This document shows, piece after piece, positions 45,853 to 58,300 of a DNA stretch of 64,000 nucleotides. The translations under genes and the position numbers were made by a program. Source of the stretch: Parastagonospora avenae f. sp. tritici 18332-5 (lineage: Eukaryota; Ascomycota; Dothideomycetes; Pleosporales; Phaeosphaeriaceae); contig JAFJTR010000091.1 of assembly GCA_022559985.1 (NCBI GenBank), positions 1 to 64,000 on the forward strand, read 5' to 3'. Positions within the stretch are counted from its first letter, which is position 1, and each line of letters starts with the position of its first letter. The notes below the pieces were generated by a model. The model was not told the DNA's origin. It ran no database searches and saw only the letters and a program-made list of their open reading frames with translations.

Positions 45853-48800
45853 GGTCAACTTTCAACCCTCCAGCATTTGGTATGAAGTCAAAGAAGAAGT
45901 GCGACGAAGCCAACTGTAACGTAAGAGGGCAGTACAAAGACGAAATAAACGTTAGGTGGGGACAAGGCGGAGACGAGCTAGGGGAATCGACGTTAATGGC
46001 TTCGGATCAGATACAGGGTCCAGGGATTCATTACTCGAATCGGAAAGGATGTGGCCAGGAGAGAGGTGCGAAAGAGAAGGAAGCGTGAGATGGCTTATAT
46101 GATATACTCGTCAAGGGTTGCCCAACGTTAGGTGCGACGTTGCCACGCCGGTCCAGTAGTGTCAGGAAACAACTCGCATACTTACCGTCTCCCGTCAGGG
46201 CGATGGTTAGGCCATGATGACACGTGCGAAGCGTCCTGCTGGAGGGATGGACGTGGAAAAGATCAAGCAAGGAGTGGGGTGGTTGCGTGCGGAAGGACAG
46301 CAAATGAACAATGACTACGTTCGTCAAGGATTGGCAGATCTCCAAGGCGGCGTTTTGCTCGCGGTACTGTCATTTGCGCGAGAGAGTGGTGCCGGTTGAC
46401 TACTGAACGAAGTACGGACGCCAGGGCCAAGAAGGCTTTCGGCGTTCCATTCAGGCGGGCCTCTTCCTACCATGCATCACCCTAGTAGAATACCTCCAAG
46501 CGAAGTCCACTTTCGCGTGCGCAGAGATCCAGAGAGACCTATAAAACACCTGGTTCGTGACTTCGCAATAGCCGGCTAACCTTCTCGTTCTCTATTGCAC
46601 GTGGCCACGATCTTCGACAATTGCAGTTGCATGAAACGGTTAATTTGGAAGGGAAAGTGCCGTGCTCGAGCATCATTCCAACGCTATGACGCACCGCGGA
46701 TCGCGACAACGGCTTGAACTTGCGTGGTCCTTGGAGTAACGCGACTCAGAGTTCTGACAAGCCGGGCCTTTGCTGCGGTGTGGCTGTTGTTGCGCCTCCC
46801 CGGACGGGCAATCCGAGAATCTAACCATAGCGGTGAGTGCTCCGGTGGTGATTGGCTCTTGTAGGTACCTAATTGTACCGATGATCGTGTAAGGGAAAAT
46901 ATTCAAGGAACACGGCGTTAGAGTCGTAAGCCACAGGCATTCCTAGAGGCTTAACAACGATCAATGGTAATGTGCCTCTTCCCAATGCAACATTGATTGC
47001 AACTCTCCAAGAAAGACGAACCGTCGCATCGCTGGCACAAATAAGAATATACTGTCGCTCTAGAACTCGTAGTCCGGAGTAGGCCTTATCGCAAGATCCG
47101 GCGCACCGTAGTATTTCCCCTTACAGTACAGCAAGCGAGACTTCATGCGGCACGGCACACGTGGGCCATGCCGCACACTTGCAGCGTTGATGGCCAATGC
47201 CATTTCAACACGAACCTGGCTACCTGCATGGAGGTCATTCACAGTCTCTGCTTTTTATCGACCGTTCTGGTGGTACCAATCCCAGGCGCCTCACTAGCGA
47301 CTGTCCGTTACCTGGCGGCAGACTCTAGATCTCCCAAGTACCGATTCTCACCAAATCGTGCATGAATATACCGGCATTCGATGCGGTGATGACTGCTCCG
47401 TGCTTCTACCAGGGCTGTGATGCAGCTGCTCAGATGACCGACCGCCCTGAAGGCCACACTTCCAAGTGGACAGACTGAAGCGCTATCGGCTGTCCTGACC
47501 GGAGCACTCGTTTCCACGGTTAGACAATTACCAAAAGAGCGGTGGACGACGGCGATTTCGAAACCGGACCTCATTCGCATGAAGTGCTTGACCTCGCACC
47601 GACTCTCCCTGACAGTGCCAGTGTAATGCTGGGACACACAACCTGCGAAACGACGTCAATCCAAAGCACGTCTGTCTGAATTAAGCATTTCCTGGGTCAG
47701 TGGGTTTGTGTGACCCGTGAGATTTCCTGGACTACCCACAGTGTGTTTGTCCCACTGCATTATTGGATGCTACTCCTATTCGAGATGGCCAAATTCCTAC
47801 AGATTGGCGCGCCCGCCTTCCAGAAGCATGCAGATTCCGGTCTTATACGTGAGCCGACAGGAGGCTGCAGACTATGGCCATCGCCGCATTGCCTACTGCA
47901 ATTGACATGTTGCTGTGCAGAAATCCTGCCGCGCGCTTTGGCAAGTCTCGTTGCAACCGATCCCAATCTACTGTACCGTTACGGCAGGATGCGCACAGTT
48001 GTGGACCGAATGCCAGGGTCTGTGGCGCTGATCGCTGCTGGGTTTTAGTCAATTCGGCCCCGAACGGCCATCAGAAGATGATCCGTGTCGGAAGTTCACA
48101 GCTTTCTGGAAAACGCACATGCTGGTATGAAACATCTGTTTGCTCCGTTTTATCCGAGAGTCCATTATCGGGCCGATTGTGGTGATCAAACAGCCTTGCC
48201 CCAATACTACAACATGTCACTCAGGTACGTCCACCAACATCTCTCCCTGTACACCGATTCAGTCTTGGCTTTGATTTTGAGATTATTGATTTTGAGATTA
48301 TGGTGGTGGGTTGCTCTGTGCCTCGATAGGTCCGGGGAACGCCCCCCGCATCCCATACTGCGAGACGTGCCAATATGTCGACCACTCGCGCTATCAAAGA
48401 GCAGGATATCGAGCCAGCCGTATGCAACAGGAGAGCAGAAAGTTCGAACTCTTGCATTCAAAGAGAACTCAATTTCTCGGGTAGGCAGTTCGCCATGGTT
48501 TCCGTGGCCTCAGCCAAGCCAAAATTCCATGGCTCTGGCACAGTGCAGCTTCGGAGGCATTATTCCATTGATAATGGCTCGCGCAGGAAGCTGGGATAAT
48601 AGGACCAATTTCGTCGGACTTGGCGGTTAATATTGAGAGTATTAAATCTTCATGACCTGTACCCACCAGGCCAATGCGCTTTGCTTGCGAGGTATTGGTG
48701 GATTGAACGACTTGCATGAGGACAGCGACTCCCAATGGCGATTGGGCTGTTTGGCTAGTCGTCGGCGCTTCTCGAAGTCGTGGCGCGATAGCAGTCCGGC

Positions 48801-49552
48801 CTATTTACCTGTGGAACGTGCTCGGGCAGAATGCACTGCGTGCTATCGTATATGTACACAGTAGTCGAGACCTGGCGTGAGCAGGCTCCGCCCTAGCAGG
48901 TTGAAAGATGACTATGCCATCCATCCGTTACGAGCTGAGAGCAGACTTTCGTATAGGCCACAAGCATTCTCGGCTTTTCTCGTTGAGGCAAGTCAGTAGT
49001 AAAGTCAAAGTGAGTATGGATCATCGCAAATGACCTGCTGGTGGCTCTGTAAAGGACCCGAACAGAGGCTGCACTTGACATGTGGCTTCGCGCAAGTAAC
49101 ATATATGTAGGGAAGCTGCATCGTCGGACGCTCTGGCCCCAGGGAATTGCGTTGCCCCCAAAGAGTATAACAACTGCCGTGATGTAGACCGCATATAATT
49201 TTCTGGGTCCTCGAATTTCTTGGAACGTTTCGTCGTGTTGCTTTAGTGAATTCTTACACGCTGGAAGGCCGCATGTCATCCGGAGAAGGCAGGGCATAGA
49301 ACTCGCCGGCAAGGGACGCTTCGCCGTAAGTACATGGGGTGTAGAATGGTTACAAGAAAGTGTGCGGAAGCCTAAGACACACGACCTCGTGCTAGAGCGC
49401 GTCGGTAATGCTTGACGCGCACGACGTGTAGGAGACATTACATAGGTGAGAGAAGGAGCGTCAGCAGGACTGACGTCACGCATCATCATGATTGGCTCAA
49501 AGCGGTCGAGGAACACAACATATACCTGCTGCTTTTCAAGTCATCACTAGCA
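45853..49552. other. 3.7 kb segment without a supported gene
   Basis: The left end should contain the permease promoter. Elsewhere several open frames of 60-200 codons overlap on both strands (for example 46214-46399, 48085-48630, 48893-49516) without resembling any family or having clear splice partners. I see no tRNA, terminal repeat or transposase motif. The right end leads into the GH15 gene. Confidence 0.4.
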
Positions 49553-52166
49553 ATGGTTGAATCCGAGAGCCATACATCGGACCTGGCGTCGAGAGTCCTT
49601 GACGACATTACCAATACACCTCCTTCACGCATGCACCTCGTGCAAGATAGCGGAACCGAGCTAGACCGACAGCTGAGCAACAAAGAGATGCAGAATCCTA
49701 TACAGAAACAAGCTGCGTCTGCGACGCTAAACCAAAAGTCAAGAAGAGCAGCTAATGGATACATGCCGATCGAAGACTATGGCCTGATTGGGAACATGAG
49801 AACGTGCGCTATGGTAGCCACGGACGGTGGTCTGGACTACATGTGTTGGTGCGTTCATGTTCCTCTACAACATCATACTAGACTAACGAGAAAGGCCTCA
49901 TTTCGATTCCCCGTCTGTGTTCTGTCGCATCCTAGACAAGGACAAAGGTGGTCACTTTTCCATCAGCCCGACCACGCACGACCTTTCAACGACTAAGCAG
50001 CACTATCTACCCGCGAGCAACATCCTGCAAACACGTTACTTGGAGGAAGATGGTGTCTTGAATTTAATTGACTGTAAGCATGTTCCGGTCCGATTTCCAG
50101 CAGACTGCGCCTAGCATGAAAAACACAGAAAGCTAGAGTGTTCCATGATGACTTCAACTAATTCAGAGCAGTCTTCCCAAGACCGGACAACAAGGTGCTA
50201 GACGCCGAATACCATGCCCGAGTTGTTGCTAGCGACCACACGGGTAATGTACCCGATCGACCTGACCTCAAGAAGTGGCTAGTACGAAGAGCTGAGTGTA
50301 TGCGCGGCCACATTGATGTGTATGTCGAAGTATTCCCTGCGTTTAGTAAGTGCACCAAAAGTTTAACAGCTTCACATTGCCCCCCGCTAACGACACTCCA
50401 GATTATGCGCAAGACCAACACACGACCGAGATCACCAATCGAAATGACCGTCAAAAAGGGCAGTGCGATCAACGTGTCACTTTCGCCTCAGAAAAGCTCT
50501 CTCTCGAATTGAACGCCACAATTGACTGTAACGATGAAGATGGAAAGCCCTGTCCAACAATCGTATTCGAAAGGTCATCAACACCGTCTTCCTTGGGCGA
50601 CGCAGTCACTGCAACGTTCCGTTTATATGAAGGACAAGCCATTTCGTTCATTCTCCGCGACGCCGATTATCATAGCCCGGAGCTGATACACACTGCATTG
50701 GTCGATGAAATCCAAGCAAGTACTCACAAATATTGGGCGCGATGGATGGCTTCGAGCAAATACATGGGTCGATGGGAGCAGGCAGTGACAAGGAGCTTAC
50801 TACTGCTGAAGATGTTGACGTTTGAGCCTTCTGGTGCTATTGTCGCGGCCCCGACCTTCTCTCTACCCGAGGACATCGGAGGTAAAAGGAACTGGGACTA
50901 CCGGTACTCATGGGTCAGGGATGCTTCGTTCACAATCTACATCCTGCTCCGAATGGGCTTCAGTCACGAGGCAGAAGCCTACATCAGTTATATCTTCCAG
51001 CGCGTCAAGGAGGCCAAGGCAAGACGCGGGGCGTTGCCGATCATGTTCACGTAAGTACTGCTATCGCGTATTGAAAATGTGTCCTGACTGACCGCGAATC
51101 CTCAGTATCTGGGGCGGGACAGATATTCCGGAAGTAGAGTTGGAGCACATGGAGGGCTATAGGGGCAGTCAACCGGTCCGCATAGGAAACGGTGCTGCCT
51201 TCCATGTCCAATTGGACATTTATGGCGAACTTTTGGACGGGGTGTATCTTGCTAATAGACTCGGTACGCCAATATCGTACGACCAATGGCTTTCAGTCCG
51301 AGAAATCGTAGATTATGTGTGCAGCATTTGGAAAGAGAAGGACATGTCGATTTGGGAGGTGCGTGGGATGAAGCAAAATTACGTATACAGTAAGATCATG
51401 CTATGGGTAGCTTTGGACCGCGCCCTACGGCTGGCAGAGAAGAGGAGCTTCCCATGCCCGCATCGAGTGGAATGGTATCGGGTCCGCGACGAGATCTGCG
51501 AAGAGGTCATGGATAAAGGCTACAATCCGAAGCTAAAGTGCTTCATACAGAGCTACGAGTCGAATGAAGTGCTGGATTCGGCAGTCCTGATTGCTCCGCT
51601 GGTCTTCTTCATCTCGCCCACAGATCCTCGGTTCCTGAAGACGCTGGAAAAGATCTTGAAGCCTCCTGAGAAAGGAGGGCTCACGAGCACCGGGTTAGTG
51701 TACCGGTATAACCACGCACTCAGTGATGATGGTGTGGGCGGCCGAGAAGGGGTACGTGCAGCATATGTAAGAGTTGTGTATGAGACATCTGCTGACAATG
51801 TATACGAACGACTAGGCCTTCTCGCTGTGTACCTTCTGGTGCGTCGAAGCCCTCACCAGAGTAAGTTTACAGGGTAACGGCGATTACAAGACTTCAACTG
51901 ATGTTCGATAGGCTGGCGCATACGAAGAAAAGTACCTCAAGGAAGCGGTCAGCATGTTTGAAAACATGCTCAGCTTCGGTAATCATTTGCGCATATTCTC
52001 CGAGGAGATCTCCAGTTCTGGGGAGCAATTGGGGAACACGTAAGTTTGGGATGGAATATGTTTTATGAATCGCGCTGACCAGCATCACAGTCCGCAAGCT
52101 TTCAGCCATCTGGCGCTGATATCTGCAGCATTCAATCTGAATAAGACGCTGAACGGGACAAGGTGA
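49553..52166 (+). CDS. glycoside hydrolase family 15 protein (trehalase/glucoamylase-like)
   Basis: Eight exons (49553-49848, 49895-50073, 50172-50345, 50402-51050, 51106-51751, 51816-51860, 51912-52039, 52091-52166) give 730 residues. The N-terminal domain has the GH15 trehalase-like pattern YMPIEDYGLIGNMRTCAMV, GGLDYMCWPHFDSPSVFCRIL and DKGGHFSI. The catalytic (alpha/alpha)6 barrel includes AAPTFSLPEDIGGKRNWDYRYSWVRDASFT, RIGNGAAFHVQLDIYGELLDGVYL, SIWEVRGMKQNYVYSKIMLWVALDRAL, YNPKLKCFIQSYESNEVLDSA and AFSLCTFWCVEALTRAGAYEEKY. No signal peptide, so it is likely cytosolic, unlike secreted glucoamylase. Related bacterial and fungal proteins hydrolyse trehalose or alpha-glucans; the substrate here is inferred. 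The 64-base intron after exon five stays open in frame and is easily misread as coding. Confidence 0.92.
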
Positions 52167-52656
52167 AAGCATGACGATCGAAGAATTCCTAGAGACCATC
52201 GATGATTTGCAATTGCACGCCCTTGCTTACTTTGTCGCGGGAGTTAGCTCGCATGATGTGGCGCGACGAATTAGACAGCAATCAATCAATCAAGCAATCA
52301 TGACCACCAAAGTGTGCTACCTGTCAGGAAAATGGTGGGAAATGTGTGCGACGGCGCGTCATGGTGCCGCGTTCTAGATTGCATGCGGCACAATTTCACT
52401 AGCAGGAATTCCATGGCTGGAAAACCCCCCTGACGAATGCGACCAACATTCCTGATCTGTGTTCAGGTTTCACACATCACCACCGCAACACGCTTTTCAG
52501 CTATTAACGATTAAAACGCTTCTTCATTCACTTCTCTTTTGCTTCACCCTTTTTCACTTTCGCGCAGCACACATCGCCGCAATCGCAAACGCCGCCATCG
52601 TAATCACTCGTCAACGCGTCAGAGGCGCGCCTTTACCCCCCATCACCATCACTACC
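52167..52656. other. intergenic, probable promoter of the small orphan gene
   Basis: The 52495-52560 part is CT/T-rich (CTTCTCTTTTGCTTCACCC...), followed by CA-rich leader up to the ATG at 52657. No gene in it. Confidence 0.45.
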
Positions 52657-53013
52657 ATGTCTGAGCTATCTACCATATGCGAGAAGATGTCGATGGAGTC
52701 ATTTTGTACGGACATCGATTCCCCACCCACCTTGTTCCTGGTCAAAGACTTTGGATGGCCCACAACGTCCGCCCGCTATCGTGGTGACCACACTCAGGAA
52801 AGCAACCCAGACTGGGAACACAACCCCTTGGCATGCACAAAATTCAAGGAAGAGGCGATGAGGAAGATGGAGGTGTCCTATGCGCTCTACATGGCGAACA
52901 TTGGCCGACCGGTCACGACGAAGAAGTCGACCACAACGAAGGACAAAGATAGCTGGATCAGATACGTGATGCCGTGGAGGTGGACGGCGCGACGAGAAGT
53001 TGCTGCCATCTGA
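52657..53013 (+). CDS. small protein of unknown function (118 residues)
   Basis: A single exon starting at ATG 52657 in the context CTACCATGTC, downstream of a CT-rich promoter-like tract. The product begins MSELSTICEKMSMESFC, contains LFLVKDFGWPTTSARYRGDH and HNPLACTKFKEEAMRKMEVSYALYMANIG, and ends in a basic, Trp-rich tail (KDKDSWIRYVMPWRW). I recognise no domain, signal peptide or membrane segment. Codon use and the promoter-like upstream suggest a real gene, but no family supports it. Confidence 0.45.
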   Translation: MSELSTICEKMSMESFCTDIDSPPTLFLVKDFGWPTTSARYRGDHTQESNPDWEHNPLACTKFKEEAMRKMEVSYALYMANIGRPVTTKKSTTTKDKDSWIRYVMPWRWTARREVAAI

Positions 53014-53779
53014 GCATGCGCAACTTCATCGCATTGTTCGCGCAGTTGTGGCTACCACTTATGCCATGACAGCGTTGCGACTACGTGTCGCGCCTGGGAG
53101 GTCGTGGTCGCACCGATTTCCAACCCTTCGTCAAGCTGCGCCACACGTTTCGAGATCGTCTGCTTCCAACACAGCGAAGCAATATGAGCTGGAACTCCAC
53201 AGACCATCGCGACCAAATGACGACTCGTCAAAGGATCTGAAGCCTGTTCACACCACTCGAGTGGGTCCTGTGGCTTTCCGAGATCCAGGCTCCGAGATTC
53301 CGACTGATCGTGAGATGCGGGGACGCTCAAAGTGGGGTGGCCCACACGACAGCTTTAGGCATTTTGCTTCGCACCCAACATTTCTCTTTTCTTTTTTCCT
53401 ATCAAGATACCCATCGTGTACAGTTGACACGGTTTTCTTTTGTCAGTTATTGAGCGTGCTTGTTTTTTTGTATACCCAGCAATAGATTTATGATTGCGTT
53501 TGGCTTTTCGCGCGTCGAGCTTCAATGCTACGTTTCGTTCACCGGGAACCATCTTCCTCTTCTGCGGGTCCATTCGCGGCACAAGTTTTCCACTTTGTAG
53601 CAGCACCACGTACACTACATATCTAATATCTAATCAATTATCCATCTCCTTGTCACCTTTACCTCCGCCAATCCACTTTTGCACTACGTCACTGACCCTC
53701 GTCGCGTCATCACAACACGTACCTTCACCAACTCACCTTACCTCACCCGCGATACATTGCGAACCGAAAAGAGCATAAA
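53014..53779. other. intergenic, promoter of the alcohol dehydrogenase gene
   Basis: Contains T-rich and CT-rich tracts (53380-53470 and 53640-53760) typical of the 5' region of an abundantly expressed gene. A 161-codon frame at 53000-53485 overlaps the end of the small gene and has no family resemblance. Confidence 0.45.
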
Positions 53780-55013
53780 ATGGGCTCCATAACAGACCAG
53801 AAGACCATGCGTGCGCAGCAATTGTACGCCATCTATGACAGCCGATTCCGGGAACGTATGCATAATAACCAAATCACAGTGACCACCGCGACAACCAGCT
53901 CCACCTCAATGACGTCCCCATCCCTATCCCGCAAGCTCACGAGCTCCTCGTAAAGATATCATGTGCTTCTCTCTGTCATTCCGACACCATGCTCTTCGTG
54001 CCCAATGACCAGGGCCTGATTCTAGGGCCGAACCCTGTCGTCACCATCGGGCATGAGGGAACAGGACGCGTGGTGTCGACCGGCTCAGGCGAGGTCGCTA
54101 GCAAATTCAACAAAGGCGATGCTGTCGGCTTCATCTGTCCGGTAGACTGCTGCTTTGAATGTTACGCGTGCAAGGAAGTACACAACAGCTGGTGCAAGAC
54201 TGGAAAGACACAGATGCAGGGATTCGGCAGAGACGGATACTTTGCCGAGTACGCGGTCGTCGATGCGAGGAATGCTATGGTACTGCCTGAGAACTGTAAG
54301 TACTCACCCAATGTCGCGTAGACCGTAAGGTGGGATACTAAGCATTCAACAGTGGACCCCAAAAACTCTGCACCACTCTTCTGCGCAGGCGTAACAGCAT
54401 ACCACGGAATCGCGGACTGCGAACTACCGCCAGGCTCATGGCTCGCCGTCATCGGCTGCGGTGGACTAGGACACATGGGCATCCAATACGCTAAAGCAAT
54501 GGGCCACAAAGTCATCGGCATCGACATCACAGAAGCAGCACTCGAAGAGGCACGGAGCTGTGGCGCTGACCACGTTCTCAACTCTATGACAGACAAGGAC
54601 TACAAGAAGAAGATTACGGAGATTACTGGAGGCGGAGTACACGCAGCTGTCAACTTCACAGCAAGCAAGAAGTCGTACGACGATTGTCCTGCGATCGTCA
54701 AGCCTGGTGAGGGAACTATTATGGTTGTTGGCATCCCGCAACAGCCGCTGGAGTTTAATGGCTTGGACATTGCGCTGGGACGGTATAAGGTCAAGGGCTC
54801 GAACAATGGCAGTAAGTTGTGCTTATGTTCATGTTGGAGTGCTGATTCTGACTTCTGCTAGCATGCTACAACATGAAGGCGGCGATTGAGTTTTCGGCGA
54901 AGCACAACATCAAGCCGCATATGTCGACGTATAAACTGGAGGACGTACCGAAGATGATCGAGCTAATGAATGCTCACAAGGCGCAGGGTCGCATGGGCGT
55001 TGTGTTCGATTGA
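53780..55013 (+). CDS. zinc-dependent alcohol dehydrogenase
   Basis: Exons 53780-53823, 53880-54295, 54353-54811 and 54862-55013 give 356 residues of the medium-chain dehydrogenase family, similar to fungal ADH1. It interconverts alcohols and aldehydes with NAD(H). Catalytic zinc ligands lie in SLCHSD and GHEGTG. The structural zinc site is CPVDCCFECYACKEVHNSWC. The nucleotide fold shows VIGCGGLGHMGIQYA, followed by IGIDI. The C-terminus reads EDVPKMIELMNAHKAQGRMGVVFD. The first intron uses a GTACGC donor inside the TTG TAC codons; only this choice gives MRAQQFDHRDNQLHLNDVPIP, which matches the family N-terminus. No presequence, so cytosolic. Confidence 0.93.
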
Positions 55014-55328
55014 ATCATTATAGTAGCTCGAGGTGCAGGTATAAAGGTCGAAGAGGCCTATGGAGTTTCAGAATGAATTGCATGCAATACGAATATGATT
55101 GCCATCTTTCCTGTTCCATTGCAACTGACTGGTGTGCTGGTCGTCTCCATGGCAACCGCGGGTCCATAGGGGAAGGCGCGACTTGCGCGCTACTACCAGA
55201 CGACCCCGCGGACGACCCTGGAAACAACATCCAGCAACAACGACAGAAGGTAAGTCTTTGCTTCTGTATATCCAAACCTAGGGTCCCGGTGTCTTTTTCC
55301 TTCTACTTTTGATATCCCACCCAGCGCC
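55014..55328 (+). other. leader region of BUB1 with a probable 5'-UTR intron (55250-55324)
   Basis: The 315 bases between the dehydrogenase stop and the BUB1 ATG include a consensus donor GTAAGT at 55250 after CAGAAG and an acceptor CACCCAG ending at 55324, four bases before the ATG. Its length (75 bases) and pyrimidine-rich 3' end fit a spliced leader intron. It would leave a very short exon before the start. Confidence 0.55.
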
Positions 55329-58300
55329 ATGGGTTCCGACGACCTTATCGACTTCGAGATTATCGAAAACCAGAAAGAGAACATCCAGTCGCTGCCAAGT
55401 GGTCGTTCTGCGAAGGCTCTCGCGCAACTATACACACCGCCACTCATGGCGGCGGCGGGCTACACGCCGTCCCCGTCACAGACACAGGATGCGCACAACA
55501 ACGTGCGGCAGCAATTCGAGAAGGAGCTGCTTGCTGTCGACGAATCCGACGACCCTCTCGACATCTACGACCGATATGTCAAATGGACACTAGACGCATA
55601 CCCTTCAGCACAAAACACACCACAGTCGCAATTATGTCCGTTGCTCGAGCGCGCGACAAAGGCCTTCCAGTCGTCCTCTATGTACAGGAACGACCCACGC
55701 TACCTCAAGCTCTGGCTGCACTACATCCGACTCTTCTCCGATGCGCCGCGGGAAACCTTTGCATACCTTGCGCGACACAGCATCGGCGAAAAGTTGGCGC
55801 TATACTACGAAGAGTTCGCAGCCTGGTTAGAGGCAGCGGGACGGTGGACGCAAGCCGAGGAGGTGTACAGCCTGGGCATTGACCGCGAAGCGCATCCAGT
55901 TGAGCGTTTGGTTCGCAAATACGGCGAATTCCAGCACCGATTCGAAAGCCGCCCACAGGAAGCTACCGAGCCCACAAGTCCAGCGCTTCCCGCCATGCGC
56001 CCAGCACTCGCCGCGAAGGTCGATCCATTCGCGCACGCCTCGCCAACAGGCAGCAACCCCCAAGCACAGCAATTGCGCTCGTCAGGGGCCTCCTCCAAGT
56101 CGGGGAAACCCAAGCTGGCCATCTTTTCAGATGGCGACGAACCAGCAAGGACAGGATCGAGCGGCAGCATGGAAGGCTGGGACAGCATTGGTTCGTTGGC
56201 AGACCGCAAGAAGGAGAATACTGCAGAGGCGCGGCCATGGGCAGGCGAGACTCTGAAGGTTGGAAAGAAGAATACGGGTGTTCAGAAGATGATGATCTTC
56301 AAGGACGAGGTGAGTTGAGCGATCCGCTTCGAGCCCCTCCATATATTTACGATCACAGGACTAATTGGTTGGCATTTGCCTATTTTGTATTCAGACTAAA
56401 TCAGACTCCAATGACGAGAACATCAAAGCCCACCCATTGCGTGAACACCAGCAAGCCCTAAATCCAAAGACTGGCAGGCTCGAGGTCGTTTTTGTCGATC
56501 TCCAGAAGGTATACCCTAACCGTGACGAACCCATGTCAGAAGAATATTCTTTCGAAGAGTTGCGTGCTAAACACAGAGGTTGGTTGGATCATGACTGGGC
56601 GGCAATTCGTCGCAGAGAACAAGACGAGGCCAGGAAGGCTGCTGAAGCAGCAGCAGCTCCAGTCGTGCAGCCGAGGCCTAAGGCAGCGCCTCTTGCGCCA
56701 AAGCAGGTTGACGAGCAATCACCACAGGCTAAACTAGCCCCTCTTGCACCGAAGCAGCTCGATGAACAACCGCCGAAGCCAAAGACTGTTCCACTGAAGG
56801 GCAGCGTTGATGATGACATGGCTGCGAATGACGAGAACACGCCTCCATCTCGGGAGGATATGGAGAAGGCCAAAGCATCAAGGAGGGCTAGAAGAGAGGA
56901 GAAAGCCAACCGAACGCGGAAGATTCAAGTCATGGATATCAAGGAAGTCCGCGGCGAGACACAGACGAGTATGTGACACAGTGATGCTTGAGGAAGGATA
57001 GCTAACAAGTCGCAGTACAAACCAACTTGGACTCTCCGGCCAAGCCCAAGATCAAACGAAAGAAGGGTGGACGAGAAGCTACTATGACGCTGCACACCAA
57101 GGAGGCCATGGACGAGATTTACGACATATTTAACGAGCCGCTCAACAACCCGGACGAGAACACGGCAGAAACCCAAAGTGGAGAGGAAAGCAGCGACGAG
57201 GATGATGACGCTTATACCAGTGCAGGCGAGAGTACTGGAACAGGTGGCATCTCGTGCGCAACCAGCGAATATGGAGATGAAACTACAGCTGGCGACTTCA
57301 CTTTAGGCACCAGAGTGCTTGACACCAACGATATGGACACTAATGAGACAGACACCGAGGCAGATGATTCGGATACTAAGAGTGTCGTCTCTGCATGGTC
57401 AGACTTCACGGAAAGCAAGCATGTACCCAAGGAACACCGACAGGACGAGTCAGATGAAGACTCAGAGCAATCAGAAACAGAATCGAACGACGAGGTGTCT
57501 GAGCAACAAGTGGATTCGGAAGATCAGTATGATCCTGACCTCGCTACTCCTACATCACCAGGAGCTCCTTTGTCATTACCAACGCGATATGTACCGGTCC
57601 CGCCAGAGGACTACGACCCCGCGATACGGCCATATCGGGATCCAGGTCAAGCTGCTAATAACCGCCTGCCTTTCATGACCCCCATTGTCGAAAAGACAGA
57701 GTCGTCGTTGGGGATCCAGACAGCTTATGCTCAGAAGGAGTATTTTGCTGCTAAAACGCCATCGCGCTCAAAGGGTACGCTTGCCATCCTGGAGGACGAC
57801 GACGAACCTTGTAGCAGCCCCTTCGCAGACCTACTTGGAGAAGTTGTGAATGGTCCCGGGAAGGTCGCGAAGCTAGCTTTGAAAGACTCAAAACCAGTGC
57901 CTAAGGAGCCTATTGAGGAACCAAAGCGGAAGCCATTGGCAGCGAAAGGGAATGCAGCACAACCAGTCAAACTCAATGGTCCGATCATCAAAGATGCTCA
58001 ATGCAACCCAGTCGACGAGTCAGTCCGCAAAACTATCTTGCAAGAAATTCAACCTCCTCTAGACACCTATGACGGATACCACACAGACACTGAACAAGCT
58101 TACAGCAAAGGTGCAGACATTCGCAAGTACACCAAGGCTGTCTCCAAGATGAGCAAGAACGCTAGCGACAAGACGATGACCAACTTGGCTATACCGCCGA
58201 CTCTAAGGTTCAAGGGATCGGAAAGAACTTATACGGTCAAGCGTGAGCTAGGGAAGGGGGCGTTCGCACCTGTGTACCTTGTGGAAAGCACACTTCCTGA

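Noticed and set aside
48893..49516. 207-codon minus-strand ORF upstream of the GH15 gene.
   Set aside because: No domain, no promoter-like context and unusual composition for a fungal protein; likely chance.
51752..51815. Coding-looking extension of the GH15 exon (VRAAYVRVVYETS...).
   Set aside because: It is a 64-base intron; removing it gives REG-AFSLCTFWCVEALTRAG, which matches the family.
53000..53485. 161-codon ORF overlapping the end of the small orphan gene.
   Set aside because: No family resemblance, low-complexity end, and it spans the CT/T-rich promoter of the dehydrogenase gene.
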